A stretch of 28,560 bases of DNA from Chara braunii (GCA_003427395.1 BFEA01000002.1:455512-484071), one strand, 5' to 3'. Positions 1-9,313 are shown, counted from the stretch's first letter. Numbers and translations are program-made. The notes: a model not told the origin generated them from the sequence alone.

Positions 1-61
1 GGACAGTAGTACGCGTAGCTTCTGTCGATGCCGTCAAGAAACCCAGGGGGCAGGTTCCACC

Positions 62-218
62 GTCCCACTACTAACGGTTGTGTTTCCTCAACGCCTAAAT
101 CTGGATGTGGTTGTGGACGAGGTGCGGTTGAGGAAACTCAACACGATATTTTGCACATCTCCTCAAATCACGTCCAGATTCAGGCGTTTAGAAAAAAACT
201 CAACGCTGCTAGTGGGAC
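62..218. repeat. Foldback MITE-like element, copy 1
   Basis: The ends are perfect 9-bp inverted repeats (GTCCCACTA at the left, TAGTGGGAC at the right). Longer imperfect arms lie inside: the left arm around 85-115 reads CGCCTAAATCTGGATGTGG, and its near-complement lies around 168-188. No protein is encoded, so this would be a non-autonomous element. The same arm motif recurs in the copies at 738-935 and 26952-27114, which supports a real family. I see no clear target-site duplication, and the superfamily is unknown. Confidence 0.6.
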
Positions 219-270
219 TTGGGCCCAAGGGGCCACGAAGCCCAGATTCCGCTTCAGTAGCACGGATGGG

Positions 271-454
271 GTGAGAGATACTGACCGTAGATCATAACGA
301 ACTGGCCGTAGATCGAAACGATCCACTGTCAGTTAGGGCCTAGTTGCACTAGTACCCACAATCCGCCAAAATTCTGAATGAATCCGAGCAGCACGTCTGA
401 CCTGATGCATTTGAAATGTCGGTCGATGGAGTGAGAGATACCGACCTTAGATCA
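271..454. repeat. Dispersed 24-bp motif, two copies 160 bp apart
   Basis: GTGAGAGATACTGACCGTAG at 271-290 and GTGAGAGATACCGACCTTAG at 431-450 are near-identical, and the match runs on into ATCA in both. A third related stretch (GATACTGACCTTAGAT) lies inside the short foldback element at 1565-1646. The motif is therefore probably the interior of decayed relatives of that element. Nothing coding is visible between the copies; 349-737 holds only T tracts and unassigned sequence. Confidence 0.4.
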
Positions 455-737
455 AGAAGATAACCCTCCCGTAGGAGGCCGTGTTCCCACACCTGATGCA
501 ATGGCATTGAGATCCCGATTCTTTTTTTTTTTTTTTTGTTTTTTTTTTTACTTGGAGGAAACCCAGGCGGACCGTAGCTGCCTGCCAGTTGGCATTCGCC
601 AGGCAATCAGGTTGCTTCTTGCCCTCCGAGCTATCCCACACCAACGAGAGGCTAATTCTATAGGTGGGTGAGGGGAGTAGGCGGAGCTGCACCTGCAGCC
701 CCTGAGATCAGCAGATCCCATCACCCGCCGGGCCGAG

Positions 738-935
738 GTCCCACTAGCAAAGAGGTCTGGATCAAGCGCCTGAATCTGGATGGGTTTTAAACACAGAGCA
801 GAAGACCAGATCCATAGCCCTTCTTTTGCATGTATCCGCAAACACGTCCAGATTTAGGAATATTACATCCAAGCCTCGCCACCCCCCAGTTTCTCCACCC
901 ACCCGACGGTCACGAATAACCCGGGCAAGTGGGAC
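738..935. repeat. Foldback MITE-like element, copy 2
   Basis: The left end GTCCCACTAGC (738-748) is matched in inverted form by GCAAGTGGGAC (925-935). Interior arms around 767-787 (CGCCTGAATCTGGATGGG) and 840-860 (ACACGTCCAGATTTAGG) are complementary and match the arms of copies 1 and 4. It is non-coding. The interior is more diverged than in the right-edge copy. Confidence 0.5.
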
Positions 936-1019
936 TTCCCTGGCTGGCCCCCCCGGGCGATATCCCACGTGCAAGAATTAGCGCCTTATCCGACACTAAT
1001 CCCAGCAAGTGAAAATAGG

Positions 1020-1021
<2 letters not shown>

Positions 1022-1055
<34 letters not shown>

Positions 1056-1089
1056 GAAATAGGNGGNTTTTTTNCTTTTTTTTTAACTN
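1022..1089. repeat. Long T tract with ambiguous bases
   Basis: A run of T (about 1023-1054) is followed by more T-rich sequence with several N calls (1064-1090). It lies at the 3' side of the minus-strand SINE at 1099-1453 and could be that element's A-tail read on the other strand. Base quality here is doubtful. Confidence 0.5.
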
Positions 1090-1098
1090 NACTCTTCT

Positions 1099-1453
1099 CT
1101 CAATTTTTTCCTCACACTACCTACCTACCACTACTCCTACCTATAGGCATACGCGGAAACCCGTAACATACCAGAGCCGTGTTTTTACAGCCCCTCGAGC
1201 CTGCAGGATACCGGCCAGGGGACGGCCAGTAGCACCAGGGATAAAGCGGACCGATCCCCCGTGCCTCCCCTCAGGCCCCTCCCCTACGAACATAGCAGAC
1301 TCTGCTTGATGCCGATCGGGGGATCCAGTGGTCTATCTCTTGGGTAGCGGGTGCCAAGTAAGCCCAGGAAGGCATGAGGCCAAAGGGGATTGAACCCATG
1401 ACCTCCTGAATGCCACTTGCGAGCCTTACCAACTGAGCTAGGCCGCTGGATAT
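1099..1453 (-). mobile_element. tRNA-derived SINE, copy 1
   Basis: Read on the minus strand, the 5' end carries a tRNA-like RNA polymerase III promoter: box A TAGCTCAGTTGG (1440-1429) and box B GGGTTCAATCCC (1397-1386), about 30 bases apart. A non-tRNA body follows and the minus-strand 3' side is A-rich. The block 1360-1453 is nearly identical to 27494-27588, proving a dispersed repeat. The acceptor ends do not pair convincingly, so this is a SINE head and not a tRNA gene. The 3' boundary is approximate; the body matches copy 2 only in patches (for example GATACCGGCCA). Confidence 0.72.
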
Positions 1454-1564
1454 TAGGAGGTTTTTTTAATGTCACTCCCTGAATGTCACTCCCTCCTTTT
1501 ACATACGTTGATCAGCTACCCGGGGCCTGGCCCCATTAGCCAAGTATTCTACCACTCCGGGGCT

Positions 1565-1646
1565 AGGTCCCACTTGCTTAAAAGATACTGACCTTAGATA
1601 GCAAAGATCAACGGCCGAAATCTCCCTATTTGTGCAAGTGGGACCT
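1565..1646. repeat. Short foldback element, copy 3
   Basis: Perfect 13-bp inverted termini AGGTCCCACTTGC (1565-1577) and GCAAGTGGGACCT (1634-1646) enclose 56 bp. The terminus matches the GTCCCACTAGC end of copies 1 and 2, so this is a very short or internally deleted family member. The interior contains the GATACTGACCTTAGAT motif also found near 278 and 438. Confidence 0.6.
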
Positions 1647-1986
1647 TGCCCCCGTTCAGGATCATTTCGATCACGTGTGGCCTCTACTGACGCAATACGG
1701 CCGTCGAATACATCGGATCTCGACGGCAGATCTTGACGGCCTGGTAGTTTCCGAGCGGGGACTGTAAAGATGCCCACCTCCGTCCAATGAGATGCTTTGC
1801 GTGGGCCCGAAGTCTGCATTTTATGGGCTCCAAAGGGGGCGGGTGTATGAAGCTGCATAGATTAGGGCTGGTATTATTATTCCCAATACTCACAGGAAAG
1901 GGTGCTCTATACACGAAGGGAAAAATCTGGCAACTTACATCACGGGGTCCAAAAAAAAAAAGGGGTCCAAAGCACATGCTGATTGG

Positions 1987-2424
1987 ATGAAGGGAGTAGG
2001 GTTCGACAGGATTGAATTTGGAGACAGTTCATATAGAGTGAACTTCCGACCATACCTCACACCAAATGAAATGTCATTGAGTGATCTGAAAGAAACCATG
2101 AAATACAAGTTCTTTTGGATTTGTTGTTTGAACGTCATGCCAGTGAGCGCCATTTTCCATTTGAGTTTCCAAGTCGAAAAAACAATGGGGAAAGTACTGA
2201 AAATTCACGACTATCAACCTGACAAAGCAGAACCCTCAATTGCCAACGTACACTTTGATCTGGAATCACAGACAAGATTCTCCTACCATCCGTCACTTAC
2301 AATTAGTATGTCCGAAGATAAGTCCGGCATGGTGGATGTGGTTTGTGCCTCCACCCCATGGTGTTCTCACTGTAGGCATGGTGGATGTGGTTTGTGCCTC
2401 CACCCCATGGTGTTCTCACTGTAG
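1987..2424 (+). other. Orphan open reading frame, possible coding remnant
   Basis: An open frame of 145 codons starts at an ATG. Up to about residue 115 its composition looks protein-like: mixed hydrophobic and charged residues, no low complexity, phrases such as FDRIEFGDSSYRVNF. I do not recognise a domain. Past residue about 113 the frame runs into a 49-bp tandem duplication, which shifts the frame, and ends there. No splice sites or promoter are convincing. It could be an exon of a host gene, a fragment of a DNA transposon, or chance. Low confidence. Confidence 0.2.
2326..2423. repeat. Perfect 49-bp tandem duplication
   Basis: Bases 2326-2374 (starting GGCATGGTGGATGTGG) are repeated without change at 2375-2423. 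Perfect identity suggests a recent slippage or repair event. Because 49 is not a multiple of three, it would break any frame crossing it. Confidence 0.9.
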
Positions 2425-2554
2425 GTGGTGGTTCCATTCAGACGATGAGTGTACCAATATGAGACGCCCACGACCTCAAACCCAGCAGCAGGACCCACAT
2501 ATTGACCAACTGTTGCTGCGTAGGCGACCCAGGCAGAAACGTGCACCTCCCCTG

Positions 2555-2875
2555 GCTCGACCAGGCAAAAACCCTGGCAGCCAGGGGTCAAGGGGGGGGA
2601 GTAGGGGAGGTTCCCCCCCCCCCCCCCCCCAATCTCTTCGTACACATCGACCTTCACGAACCAACTGCACGACATGTTTTCGAACCTGGGTCAAGTGTGG
2701 CGGCCGATAGTCTGCGATAGGGGCCACCAAAGACCCCTTCTCACGAATCTCGTTTTTTTTTGTTTTTGTTTTTTTTTCCGGCTAGGAAAACAATCAATGA
2801 TCGATTAGCAAACCTGCGAAAACATATGAGAAACAACTTTTAAAAACAACTACAGATCTAAAAAAAAAAATGCCT
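2555..2875. repeat. Left copy of the long direct repeat flanking the gypsy element
   Basis: This 321-bp block runs from GCTCGACCAGG to TGCCT and stops exactly where the LTR begins (TGTGAC at 2876). The same block, about 5% diverged and 315 bp long, is at 16759-17073, starting exactly at the outer end of the other LTR. It therefore has the geometry of a target-site duplication, but far longer than the usual 4-6 bp. It contains a 7-bp-arm hairpin (2571-2585), a G-rich tract (about 2582-2610), a C run (about 2613-2630) and a T-rich tract (about 2751-2777). No gene is seen in it. Confidence 0.8.
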
Positions 2876-4198
2876 TGTGACGCGCAACCTCACGCCCTGT
2901 GCTGTCTTCCGTTCGGAGTGTTAGTCATGCGGAAAGAGGCCCAGAAAAACAGCAAGATGGGGTGTGCCAAGGATTTTTGGAAATTGAGTGTGGGGACCCA
3001 GACGGAACTGAAATCCCCCGTGTTGGTCCGATGGAGCAAGTTGGTTAGTTTCGCGCGCCGCGGAATGCGCGCGCGGACGTGACGCGAAAACAGAAAGACC
3101 CAAATTCAATCCAAAAAATATTGTCGGGCTACCGCCCGTCGTTTGGAGCAAAACGGTTTTGGCACGCTTCGCGTGTCTCGTTTTCGTATCAAATCTCATC
3201 GTCGCTCGCTGGTTAGTTCCGAGTCCGACGTGGATGGTCTCAGCCGCGTGGCTCTTTCTTTATGCTCGTCTTCACTTCGCACACGGTAGTGGAAACCCCT
3301 GGACTCATAGCGCTCAAAACGCTGACATTCGGTGCACAGAGTGCGCGGCTAGTGGGGTTCTACTGTCGTCCACGGAATGACGATCAACTCGTTAAATAGC
3401 AATAATACCGAGTAAGGTGGGGAGTGCGTATCGATAATAACAAAGCCCGCATCTACGAATCCAGAACAACGATTTTCGGGAGGGAAGTAATACTGTTCGT
3501 CGATTCGCGCAACGGCTTCTCGTACATCCCACTCGCATACACGTGTCATTTTCTCACTGTAAGGAAAATGTCACGTTGGGATGAGAGATATGGGAGGCTG
3601 GCGCCCAGTCGAAGGATGCTTGTTAGTCCACATATCCATCAATCACGAACATCCCGAAACGTCATCAAAAACAAAAATCATTCGCGCAACCCTCAATCAA
3701 TCCTTCTTGGCATGAGAGAGAGAGAGAGAGAGGGAGCAACACAGATCAACTTGATCACGCATATGGCTACGGGTTCGATTAGCCCAACACAACGTTGGTC
3801 CCTGGGCGCCTTGTTTCTCAGGGCCGCTTCGTGGCTCGGCTGCTGATGTCGTGCATCATAAGGCAGATGACATGCGCAGTGTAAACAGAGTTACGGATCT
3901 AAACACTCTTGCATTCTCGAGTAAAATTCCGACGACAATCGTCTAATCAACAAAAGAGTCACTCATTCCCTACATGCATTCACTGTGGAAGGTGCAAAAA
4001 TGAGACGTGCACAGGAAAAGATGGATCGCATCACTCAGTACGCATGCATCCACCATTCACAAGACAAGAAAATAGGGTCCTTGCGTAGGAGGATTACCCA
4101 GGAAACTAATGGAAGAGTTCCGAAAGAAGTTCCTTCACAAAGAATGCCGACTCATTTTCATTCAAGAGCGGGACAATCGTTCAAACGCATCATCATTC

Positions 4199-4203
<5 letters not shown>

Positions 4204-4272
<69 letters not shown>
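4204..4272. repeat. GA microsatellite inside the 3' LTR
   Basis: About 34 uninterrupted GA units. The matching tract in the other LTR (15394-15438) is shorter. A smaller GA tract lies at 3715-3732, with its partner near 14943-14958. In element orientation the tract lies downstream of the TATA box, so it would be transcribed as a CU-rich leader. Confidence 0.95.
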
Positions 4273-4275
<3 letters not shown>

Positions 4276-4680
4276 AATAGAAGATGACAAGGTCCGAAAA
4301 GAGAAAAGTTCGGCGTAGCCGCCTTACACTCACGCCAAGGGTAACAATCCGCCACTAAGGCGCATTCGCCGTTAATTCCACTATGGCCCCGGACCATTTA
4401 CTCACTCAACTCCAATCATCAACCCTCATATCCGCACCGACGATCCCGACCGTCGCATGCTAACTCCTACCACTGCGATCGTCACCCCGTTGCCGTAAAC
4501 TCGACACGATTCGCCCGGATCCCACAGTCCTTCGTGGCGATCAAGCGCACAATCGGCCAGCCTATCGTCAACCCGACAGGACTTTCCGACTCGCATCAAT
4601 CCACTCTGCCTAGCCACTGCTTCTCAGAAGTTGGCTTAGGAATTGAGAACGTAAGAGAGATTTGCGTGCGCGCTTGCGGG

Positions 4681-4688
4681 TTTTATAG
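4681..4688 (-). promoter_or_regulatory. LTR TATA box (3' LTR copy)
   Basis: The minus strand reads CTATAAAA in a GC-rich setting, with CCAAT at 4871-4867 about 180 bp upstream. The same site is kept in the other LTR at 15846-15840. If used, transcription would start around 4650, making U3 about 930 bp and R plus U5 about 1.8 kb. The position is inferred from motif only. Confidence 0.5.
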
Positions 4689-5578
4689 TTGCGAGAAAGG
4701 AGATAGTAGGGGGAGAGAACGACGGGAAGGCGGGAGTGTAGGAGGAGAAGGAGGAGAAGACTTTGAGAAGAGCGCTCCGATGATGCCATGTTGATCCCTC
4801 AGAACTCAAGGTTCAACCAATCAGATCCGTCGCGCGATAGGTAGGTCCTATCGATCCACGCACCTGATTGGCGAGCGAGAGTTATCGGGGGATCGATTGG
4901 GCGTCGTACGCCAGGCTCANAGGGTGAGAAGAGAAAAGGCGCGAGAGGTGGTGCAAGACGGGTCCAAGATTCAGATGGTCGAGAAAGGGAAATGGACGCG
5001 CGAAAGCAAGGCGGGAGAGCGAGAGGGAGAAGGAAAAACAGTTACAGGGAAAGAGAAAAAGGAGGGAGAAGGGAAGGGAGGCGCGGGAGGGAGCGATGCG
5101 GGCGACAGAGAGGAAGAAGCTTTTGCATGCACGGCGCCGTCAAAAAAAAAAAAAAAAAAAAGGGCACCGAAACAGTTACAGCTTGCTTCTATTCCAATTC
5201 AAAATTGAAATCACCATATCCGTGCGCGAAAAACCGACGCGGGAAAAAACAATCCTACGCCTATTCGTATTTACGAAAAATTACGAGAGTTTTCCCCTAC
5301 GTGCCCAAGAACATTTACACACCAAAAAAGGACACGTCGAAGTTCCACCAACTACCGAGCCCAATTCCCAATGCGCTTGCTAAGGCGCGCGCAATTTCCC
5401 ATGTATCTCCCGACTTTGCAAAAGAAAAAACAGAACTCAGCAGTCGAAAAAGCTCTCAAAAAAAAAAGAAAAATACAGCACCCGAAAGCAAGAAATCAAA
5501 ACGCGGTTTTTCCTGGGGTTGGTAGGATACAAGCAAAAGGAAGGGTACGAAAGATAGCACGGGTTCGTGAAGTGGTTT

Positions 5579-5597
5579 GTCACATATGTGACGCGCA
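5579..5597. other. Abnormal inner junction of the 3' LTR: palindrome and LTR-end remnant
   Basis: The LTR ends at 5584 (GTCACA). It is followed by TA and then TGTGACGCGCA (5587-5597), an exact copy of the opposite LTR terminus at 2876-2886. Together they form a perfect 14-bp palindrome, GTCACATATGTGAC (5579-5592). This looks like an LTR-LTR joint with a 2-bp spacer. The polypurine tract expected next to the 3' LTR on the minus strand is not visible. An alternative reading is an 11-bp duplication around a separately inserted LTR. Confidence 0.6.
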
Positions 5598-6439
5598 GGG
5601 GGTTCCAAAATTATGCGATCTCCTGATTGCATGTTACGGCGAAAAAGAAGAGGGGACAACAGAGTGATGCATGAGGAACCAAACGTATCAACAGAGCAGA
5701 AGGAAGTACAAGGAATGATGATGACTTGAGTCGCGGATGAGATGGCGACAACATCCGTGGCAAGATCTCTGCAGCCCCGTCATATGCAATCCTCTGCCTT
5801 GTAGAGATCGTCCAAGCGACGCCGTCATGGTCCACCCAATCTCCGTGTGCCCTGCACCCCTGCTCGTTGCCGTCCGTCGAATCAGCGCGTAGGTTGACGT
5901 CATCGTTGATGGCGTGATCTTCGCGAAGCTTACTGATTTGGGCCGATGGGGGGGGGTCAAGTGGATCTACCACCGCCTAGTTGGAATGGGCCAGTAGAGG
6001 CGGTACATGCTGGGGATCTCGAGGGGATGACGGGGAGGGAGTGGGGGTAGGAAGTGGTTCATCTCTTCCATGGCCACCGGGAGCTCCTCGTATCGGATGA
6101 TCCGGTGCAAGCGGAAAAATGATCGCCACTGCGGGGGAGGGAAGCGAGGTAATCACGATAGAAGGAGGAGAGGGTGTGGAAAAGCGCCGCTCGAAAGATC
6201 TCGAAGTGGCGATAGTCGGGGATTGTCCCCGTGGCAACGCAGTAGACCTCTACTACGTTGCTTCGCTCCCATGCAGCGCTGAACAGCAAGAGATGCCAGC
6301 AGAATGTGGGAGCAGCGGACCGAAGGGAGGCGTGGGGGTGGCGAGTAAACGGGTAGAGTAGAAGTCACGAAAGAGATGGGGATGGAAAGGGTGGGAAGGG
6401 AAGGTGACGGGGGTACGGATCTGTTCGAGGGTGAGGAAA
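5598..6439 (-). other. Non-coding spacer between the last element frame and the 3' LTR
   Basis: No convincing protein is seen. There is a G run on the plus strand (5947-5956), and the minus strand is pyrimidine-rich in places, the opposite of a polypurine tract. Open frames here are in biased sequence without recognisable domains. It probably represents the 3' untranslated part of the element. Confidence 0.5.
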
Positions 6440-7474
6440 TCAAGGGGCCGGCGGGACAGCGTCCGAGGACGAAAGCCTATCGCCCGCATCGGTACGTGGG
6501 CGAACTGGGGGACGGGTGGGGCTGGAGGAGGAGGGGGATCGGCGCTGTCTCCGTCGCGCGGTACTTGAGGTGGCGGCTGCAGGGCCGCCATCTTCGGGCC
6601 TCGGCGGCTCGGGCTCCCTGGTCGGATCGCTACCGATGCGCAGGCTGGCTTCGCTAGCGGACTCCAGCTGGCACTTTCCGGAGGCAATCTCTTCGCGCTT
6701 TTGCGCCGCTTCCGGATCTTCCGCCTCCGTTTCCGTACGCGTCGCTTCCTCCGGCGGGGCTTCCCTCTCGGACCCGGTTCCTTCTTCTTTCTCTTCCTCC
6801 TCACTCAGCTCGCCCTCGCTATGTTCACTATGGCTTCCCTCCTCCGATGTTTCCTCGTCGTTGTCTTCTTCTTCGTTATCGTCGTCGTCGATCACCACTT
6901 CTTTTGCCCTCGGGTAGAAGGCATAAAGGATGATCTCGTACGGCTTCAGATACTCCTGCCGCGATGGTAGCATATCCTCGTCCCTAGGCTCCTCCAAGCA
7001 CGAAGTCCACTGAAGGTACGGGTCCAAGGATCGCTCGAAAATGTACGGAGCAGGATTGTCGTCACACTGAAAGTCGATGTCGGGCGAGAGATCGTCCGCC
7101 AATTGTACGATCACTGCGATGAGCTCCTGTGCAATCAACTGACAGCGACCCGGTTGTACCGATCCAAAGAGGAATCCAATAAGATCTCCTTCCGCATTAA
7201 TCTTCCAACCCTGTATGATCAGCAGCTCCGGATTCTCGATCCACGTGGGGTGCTCGATAGTGCCTGTCCACTTTACTTGTACTCGGGCCAGACAGAAAGA
7301 CAATTCCTCAAAAGTTTCGTGCCACAGTCGCCAATGTTCGGGATGGATAAGAGGGACCGAAAGAGGCTCGAATGAGAAGGAGAGAGAAGGGTGAAGATCG
7401 GATTGCCAGAAGGTGGGGAAGAAAGAGGGAAGACCAAAGATAGAGAGAGGAGCGAGAAGATTGGCGTGGTTCAT
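6440..7474 (-). CDS. Post-integrase frame 2, unknown function, acidic C-terminal half
   Basis: This is an uninterrupted frame of 344 codons, the longest in the element's 3' half. Residues about 1-190 look like a folded domain, with motifs such as HPEHWRLWHETFEEL near residue 45 and PELLIIQGWKI near 83. Residues about 195-270 are strongly acidic (runs of D and E with S), and the rest is rich in P, S, R and A. I see no signal peptide, no clear membrane helix and no known domain, so an envelope role is not supported. It sits after integrase, where many plant gypsy elements carry extra frames. That it stayed open while pol decayed may be chance or coding bias. It is probably the continuation, after a frame change, of the frame at 7531-7983. 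Confidence 0.5.
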   Translation of the reverse strand: MNHANLLAPLSIFGLPSFFPTFWQSDLHPSLSFSFEPLSVPLIHPEHWRLWHETFEELSFCLARVQVKWTGTIEHPTWIENPELLIIQGWKINAEGDLIGFLFGSVQPGRCQLIAQELIAVIVQLADDLSPDIDFQCDDNPAPYIFERSLDPYLQWTSCLEEPRDEDMLPSRQEYLKPYEIILYAFYPRAKEVVIDDDDNEEEDNDEETSEEGSHSEHSEGELSEEEEKEEGTGSEREAPPEEATRTETEAEDPEAAQKREEIASGKCQLESASEASLRIGSDPTREPEPPRPEDGGPAAATSSTARRRQRRSPSSSSPTRPPVRPRTDAGDRLSSSDAVPPAP

Positions 7475-7530
7475 TGGGGATGGGGGAAGGGGACGAGGGT
7501 TGGAATCACAACTGGCCGCTCGCGCGGTGC

Positions 7531-7983
7531 TCAGCGAATGCCGTCAAGGTCCGATGCAGAGATCGGAATGATGTTATATCCTTCTCGAGCAAGGACGTGC
7601 TGCCACACGTTGGAGACTTGCTCCGTCCACTCGCGCAGCGAGGCCAAGATCGCGGTATGCCTCTGCGGGTTGACCGAGCTGATGTCACCGGTGAATCCCG
7701 CCGCTGTGGTGACGTGGCTTGTCCTGGGACCCGCTCGCCGATGAACTGCAGTAACCTCTGCGAACACTATCGTGTGAGGGCTTCCTTCTATCCAAAACGC
7801 AGCGGCGGCATAGATACCTTCGTCGCAGAAGAATCGCATCAAACGGCGGAGATCAGTATTGAGCCGAGGGTGACAAACTTGCCGAATTTCTGAGATGTAG
7901 CCACGTGGATGCCGCAGTTGTAAGTCAAGAACCCGCTCCGTGATAAAACTCATGGCGAGGCAAGAGAGAAGGGTGAGGGACAA
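7531..7983 (-). CDS. Post-integrase frame 1, unknown function
   Basis: A frame of 150 codons starts at ATG just inside the end of the integrase frame (34-bp overlap, different frame). It is protein-like throughout: HPRGYISEIRQVCHPRL near residue 25, CDEGIYAAAAFWIEGSPH around residue 53, and REWTEQVSNVWQHVL near 117. It has no recognised domain, signal peptide or membrane segment. It is followed after 56 bp, in another frame, by the 344-codon acidic frame, and the two could be one protein split by an indel. The position suggests an accessory product made by re-initiation or from a spliced RNA. Confidence 0.45.
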   Translation of the reverse strand: MSLTLLSCLAMSFITERVLDLQLRHPRGYISEIRQVCHPRLNTDLRRLMRFFCDEGIYAAAAFWIEGSPHTIVFAEVTAVHRRAGPRTSHVTTAAGFTGDISSVNPQRHTAILASLREWTEQVSNVWQHVLAREGYNIIPISASDLDGIR

Positions 7984-9313
7984 GAGGGAGAAAGAGGAGA
8001 GAGGGTTAGATCGTCGTTGTTTCCCTCGCTTTCCGAAGGAGAAGAGGGAGGAAGGTCGGAAGGAGGAAGGAGACGGAGGTAGGAGGTATGCCGGACGATG
8101 GGGACGGAGCTATGACTGGCGCTAGCCTCACGCGCGACGCGCACCGTGTTGGCGCCGTTGGGTCCGAGTTCGACAATGCGAAAACAGCCAGAGAACTTGG
8201 GAGTGATTTTTCGGTCGCGTGCACATTTATGTACCTGCACTAGGTCCCCCAATTTATATTGGTACTGGGGCCCAGCATTCTCGTTCCGAGCCTCATAGCT
8301 GCGGACCTGTCTACCGTGGGCCAGTTTGGTCATCCTTTGCCTTTTCCGGGCTAGCTTCGGAACGGCCCGTTCCATTAAGTCGGCGTACCTCTTGCCCTTA
8401 GCTTTGAGGGACGCACGTGTGTCTCTTTCCCCTGCTTCGACAATTTCTGAGTTACCCCGGTAATCGACACATGGGAGGCTATTAGTTCGAAGTTGAAAGG
8501 GGGTGAGCCCCGTAGACTCGTGAGGGGTGGCCCGGTGGATCCCGACGATCTGATATACGATTCCGGGCCAAGAACGCCTGTCGTGTGCCACTAAGTTCCT
8601 GCGAAGGGCGGTTTTAATCATACGGTTGGCATTCTCGGCCAACCCGTTCGACTGGGACACATGGGTGCCGTATGTCAAAGCGTGACGCCCCTTCGCGCAA
8701 GTAGTTCTTCTACCTCACCTTTAAATTCAGATCCATTGTCGGTTAGAATTTCTTCCGTATCTAGATGGGTATAGAGGAACCGTTCGATGTACGTGGCTAT
8801 TTCTGCGGCCTTTCGGGTCTTACAGGGATAGACTTCGATGTACTTGGAAAAGTGGTCAATTAATACTAATAAAATAGAATATTCACAACGGTTTGGGCCA
8901 GGTGGCACGTCAATATCGGTAGTGTCCATACTGCCTCGCTGAAAATGACGCCCTACGTCCGTTGGTACGATCGTGTTTGGTCCCCGTATGGGGGCGCGAT
9001 CAGCGGCACAGACCAGACAATTAGCGACAATGTATTTGACATCATCTCGTTTATTGGACCAGAATCATTGGTTTTGGTCTACAGTTGCCTCCGTGACTCG
9101 TATCGCGAAATGAGCGGCCTGTTCCTCGTGAGCAGATCGGATCCAATCATATCTCTGGAATGGATGAGGAACCGTCAACCACGAACCCGATCCGTCAGTT
9201 TTACGCTTTTCCAAATGACCGTTGATCCATCGATAATCCCGAGATCTCTCGGTTGCCCTACGCCTGTCGTGTTTGGTGAGGTGTTCCAATGATAACCCCG
9301 CTAATTTCGCCAA
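7950..9313 (-). pseudogene. Integrase (zinc-binding, DDE core, C-terminal domain)
   Basis: Would insert the element cDNA into the genome. In order on the minus strand: an H2C2-like zinc region (SAHEEQAAHFA near 9125, NCLVC near 9010); the RNase H-fold core with the first Asp in GSMDTTDID (about 8930), second Asp in LTDNGSEF (about 8735) and Glu in GLAENANRMIK (about 8635); then the SH3-like tail with KITPKFSGCFRIVE (about 8190), a GPF-type box changed to GCF. Breaks: a TGA at 9067-9065, and a frameshift around 8677 just after GVTL that moves the second half to another frame. The DDE residues survive. No chromodomain follows; the C-terminus is Ser/Pro-rich. Confidence 0.88.

Larger units (their letters stand above)
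2876..5584 (-). repeat. 3' LTR (left copy)
   Basis: The LTR is 2,709 bp and starts TGTGACGCGC and ends TTTGTCACA on the plus strand, giving canonical TG...CA ends with 6-bp inverted termini. It aligns with 14105-16758 along its length. Against the other copy it has a longer GA microsatellite and an extra 37 bp (3922-3958) that the right copy has lost between two GAG triplets. Regulatory sites lie on the minus strand: a TATA box at 4681-4688 and a CCAAT box at 4867-4871. No protein is encoded; open frames over the GA and A tracts are low-complexity artefacts. There is one N at 4920. Confidence 0.9.

Noticed and set aside
1379-1446. tRNA gene on the minus strand
   Set aside because: Box A and box B are good, but the acceptor ends do not pair and an almost identical head with a SINE body occurs at 27494-27588.
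3985-4318. Open frames encoding long Arg-Glu repeats
   Set aside because: They are translations of the GA microsatellite inside the LTR and repeat in the other LTR; no real protein.
2887-5586. Left LTR as an independent solo LTR with an 11-bp target duplication
   Set aside because: Placing the ends at 2876 and 5584 gives canonical TG...CA termini with 6-bp inverted repeats, and the flank repeat ends exactly at 2876. The 11 bp at 5587 is better read as a copied LTR end, though not fully excluded.
4992-5667. Lys-rich frames near the A tract of the LTR
   Set aside because: Present in both LTRs over A-rich sequence, with no domain; low-complexity artefacts.
5940-5960. G run as the polypurine tract
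   Set aside because: It is G-rich on the plus strand, but the element is on the minus strand and the run is over 350 bp from the LTR.
6253-6804. Arg/Lys-rich 183-codon frame on the minus strand
   Set aside because: It is the shifted-frame shadow of the acidic post-integrase frame; acidic codons read out of frame give basic runs.
6440-7983. Envelope gene after integrase
   Set aside because: No signal peptide, no membrane anchor and no cleavage-like features; the acidic tail suggests an intracellular protein.
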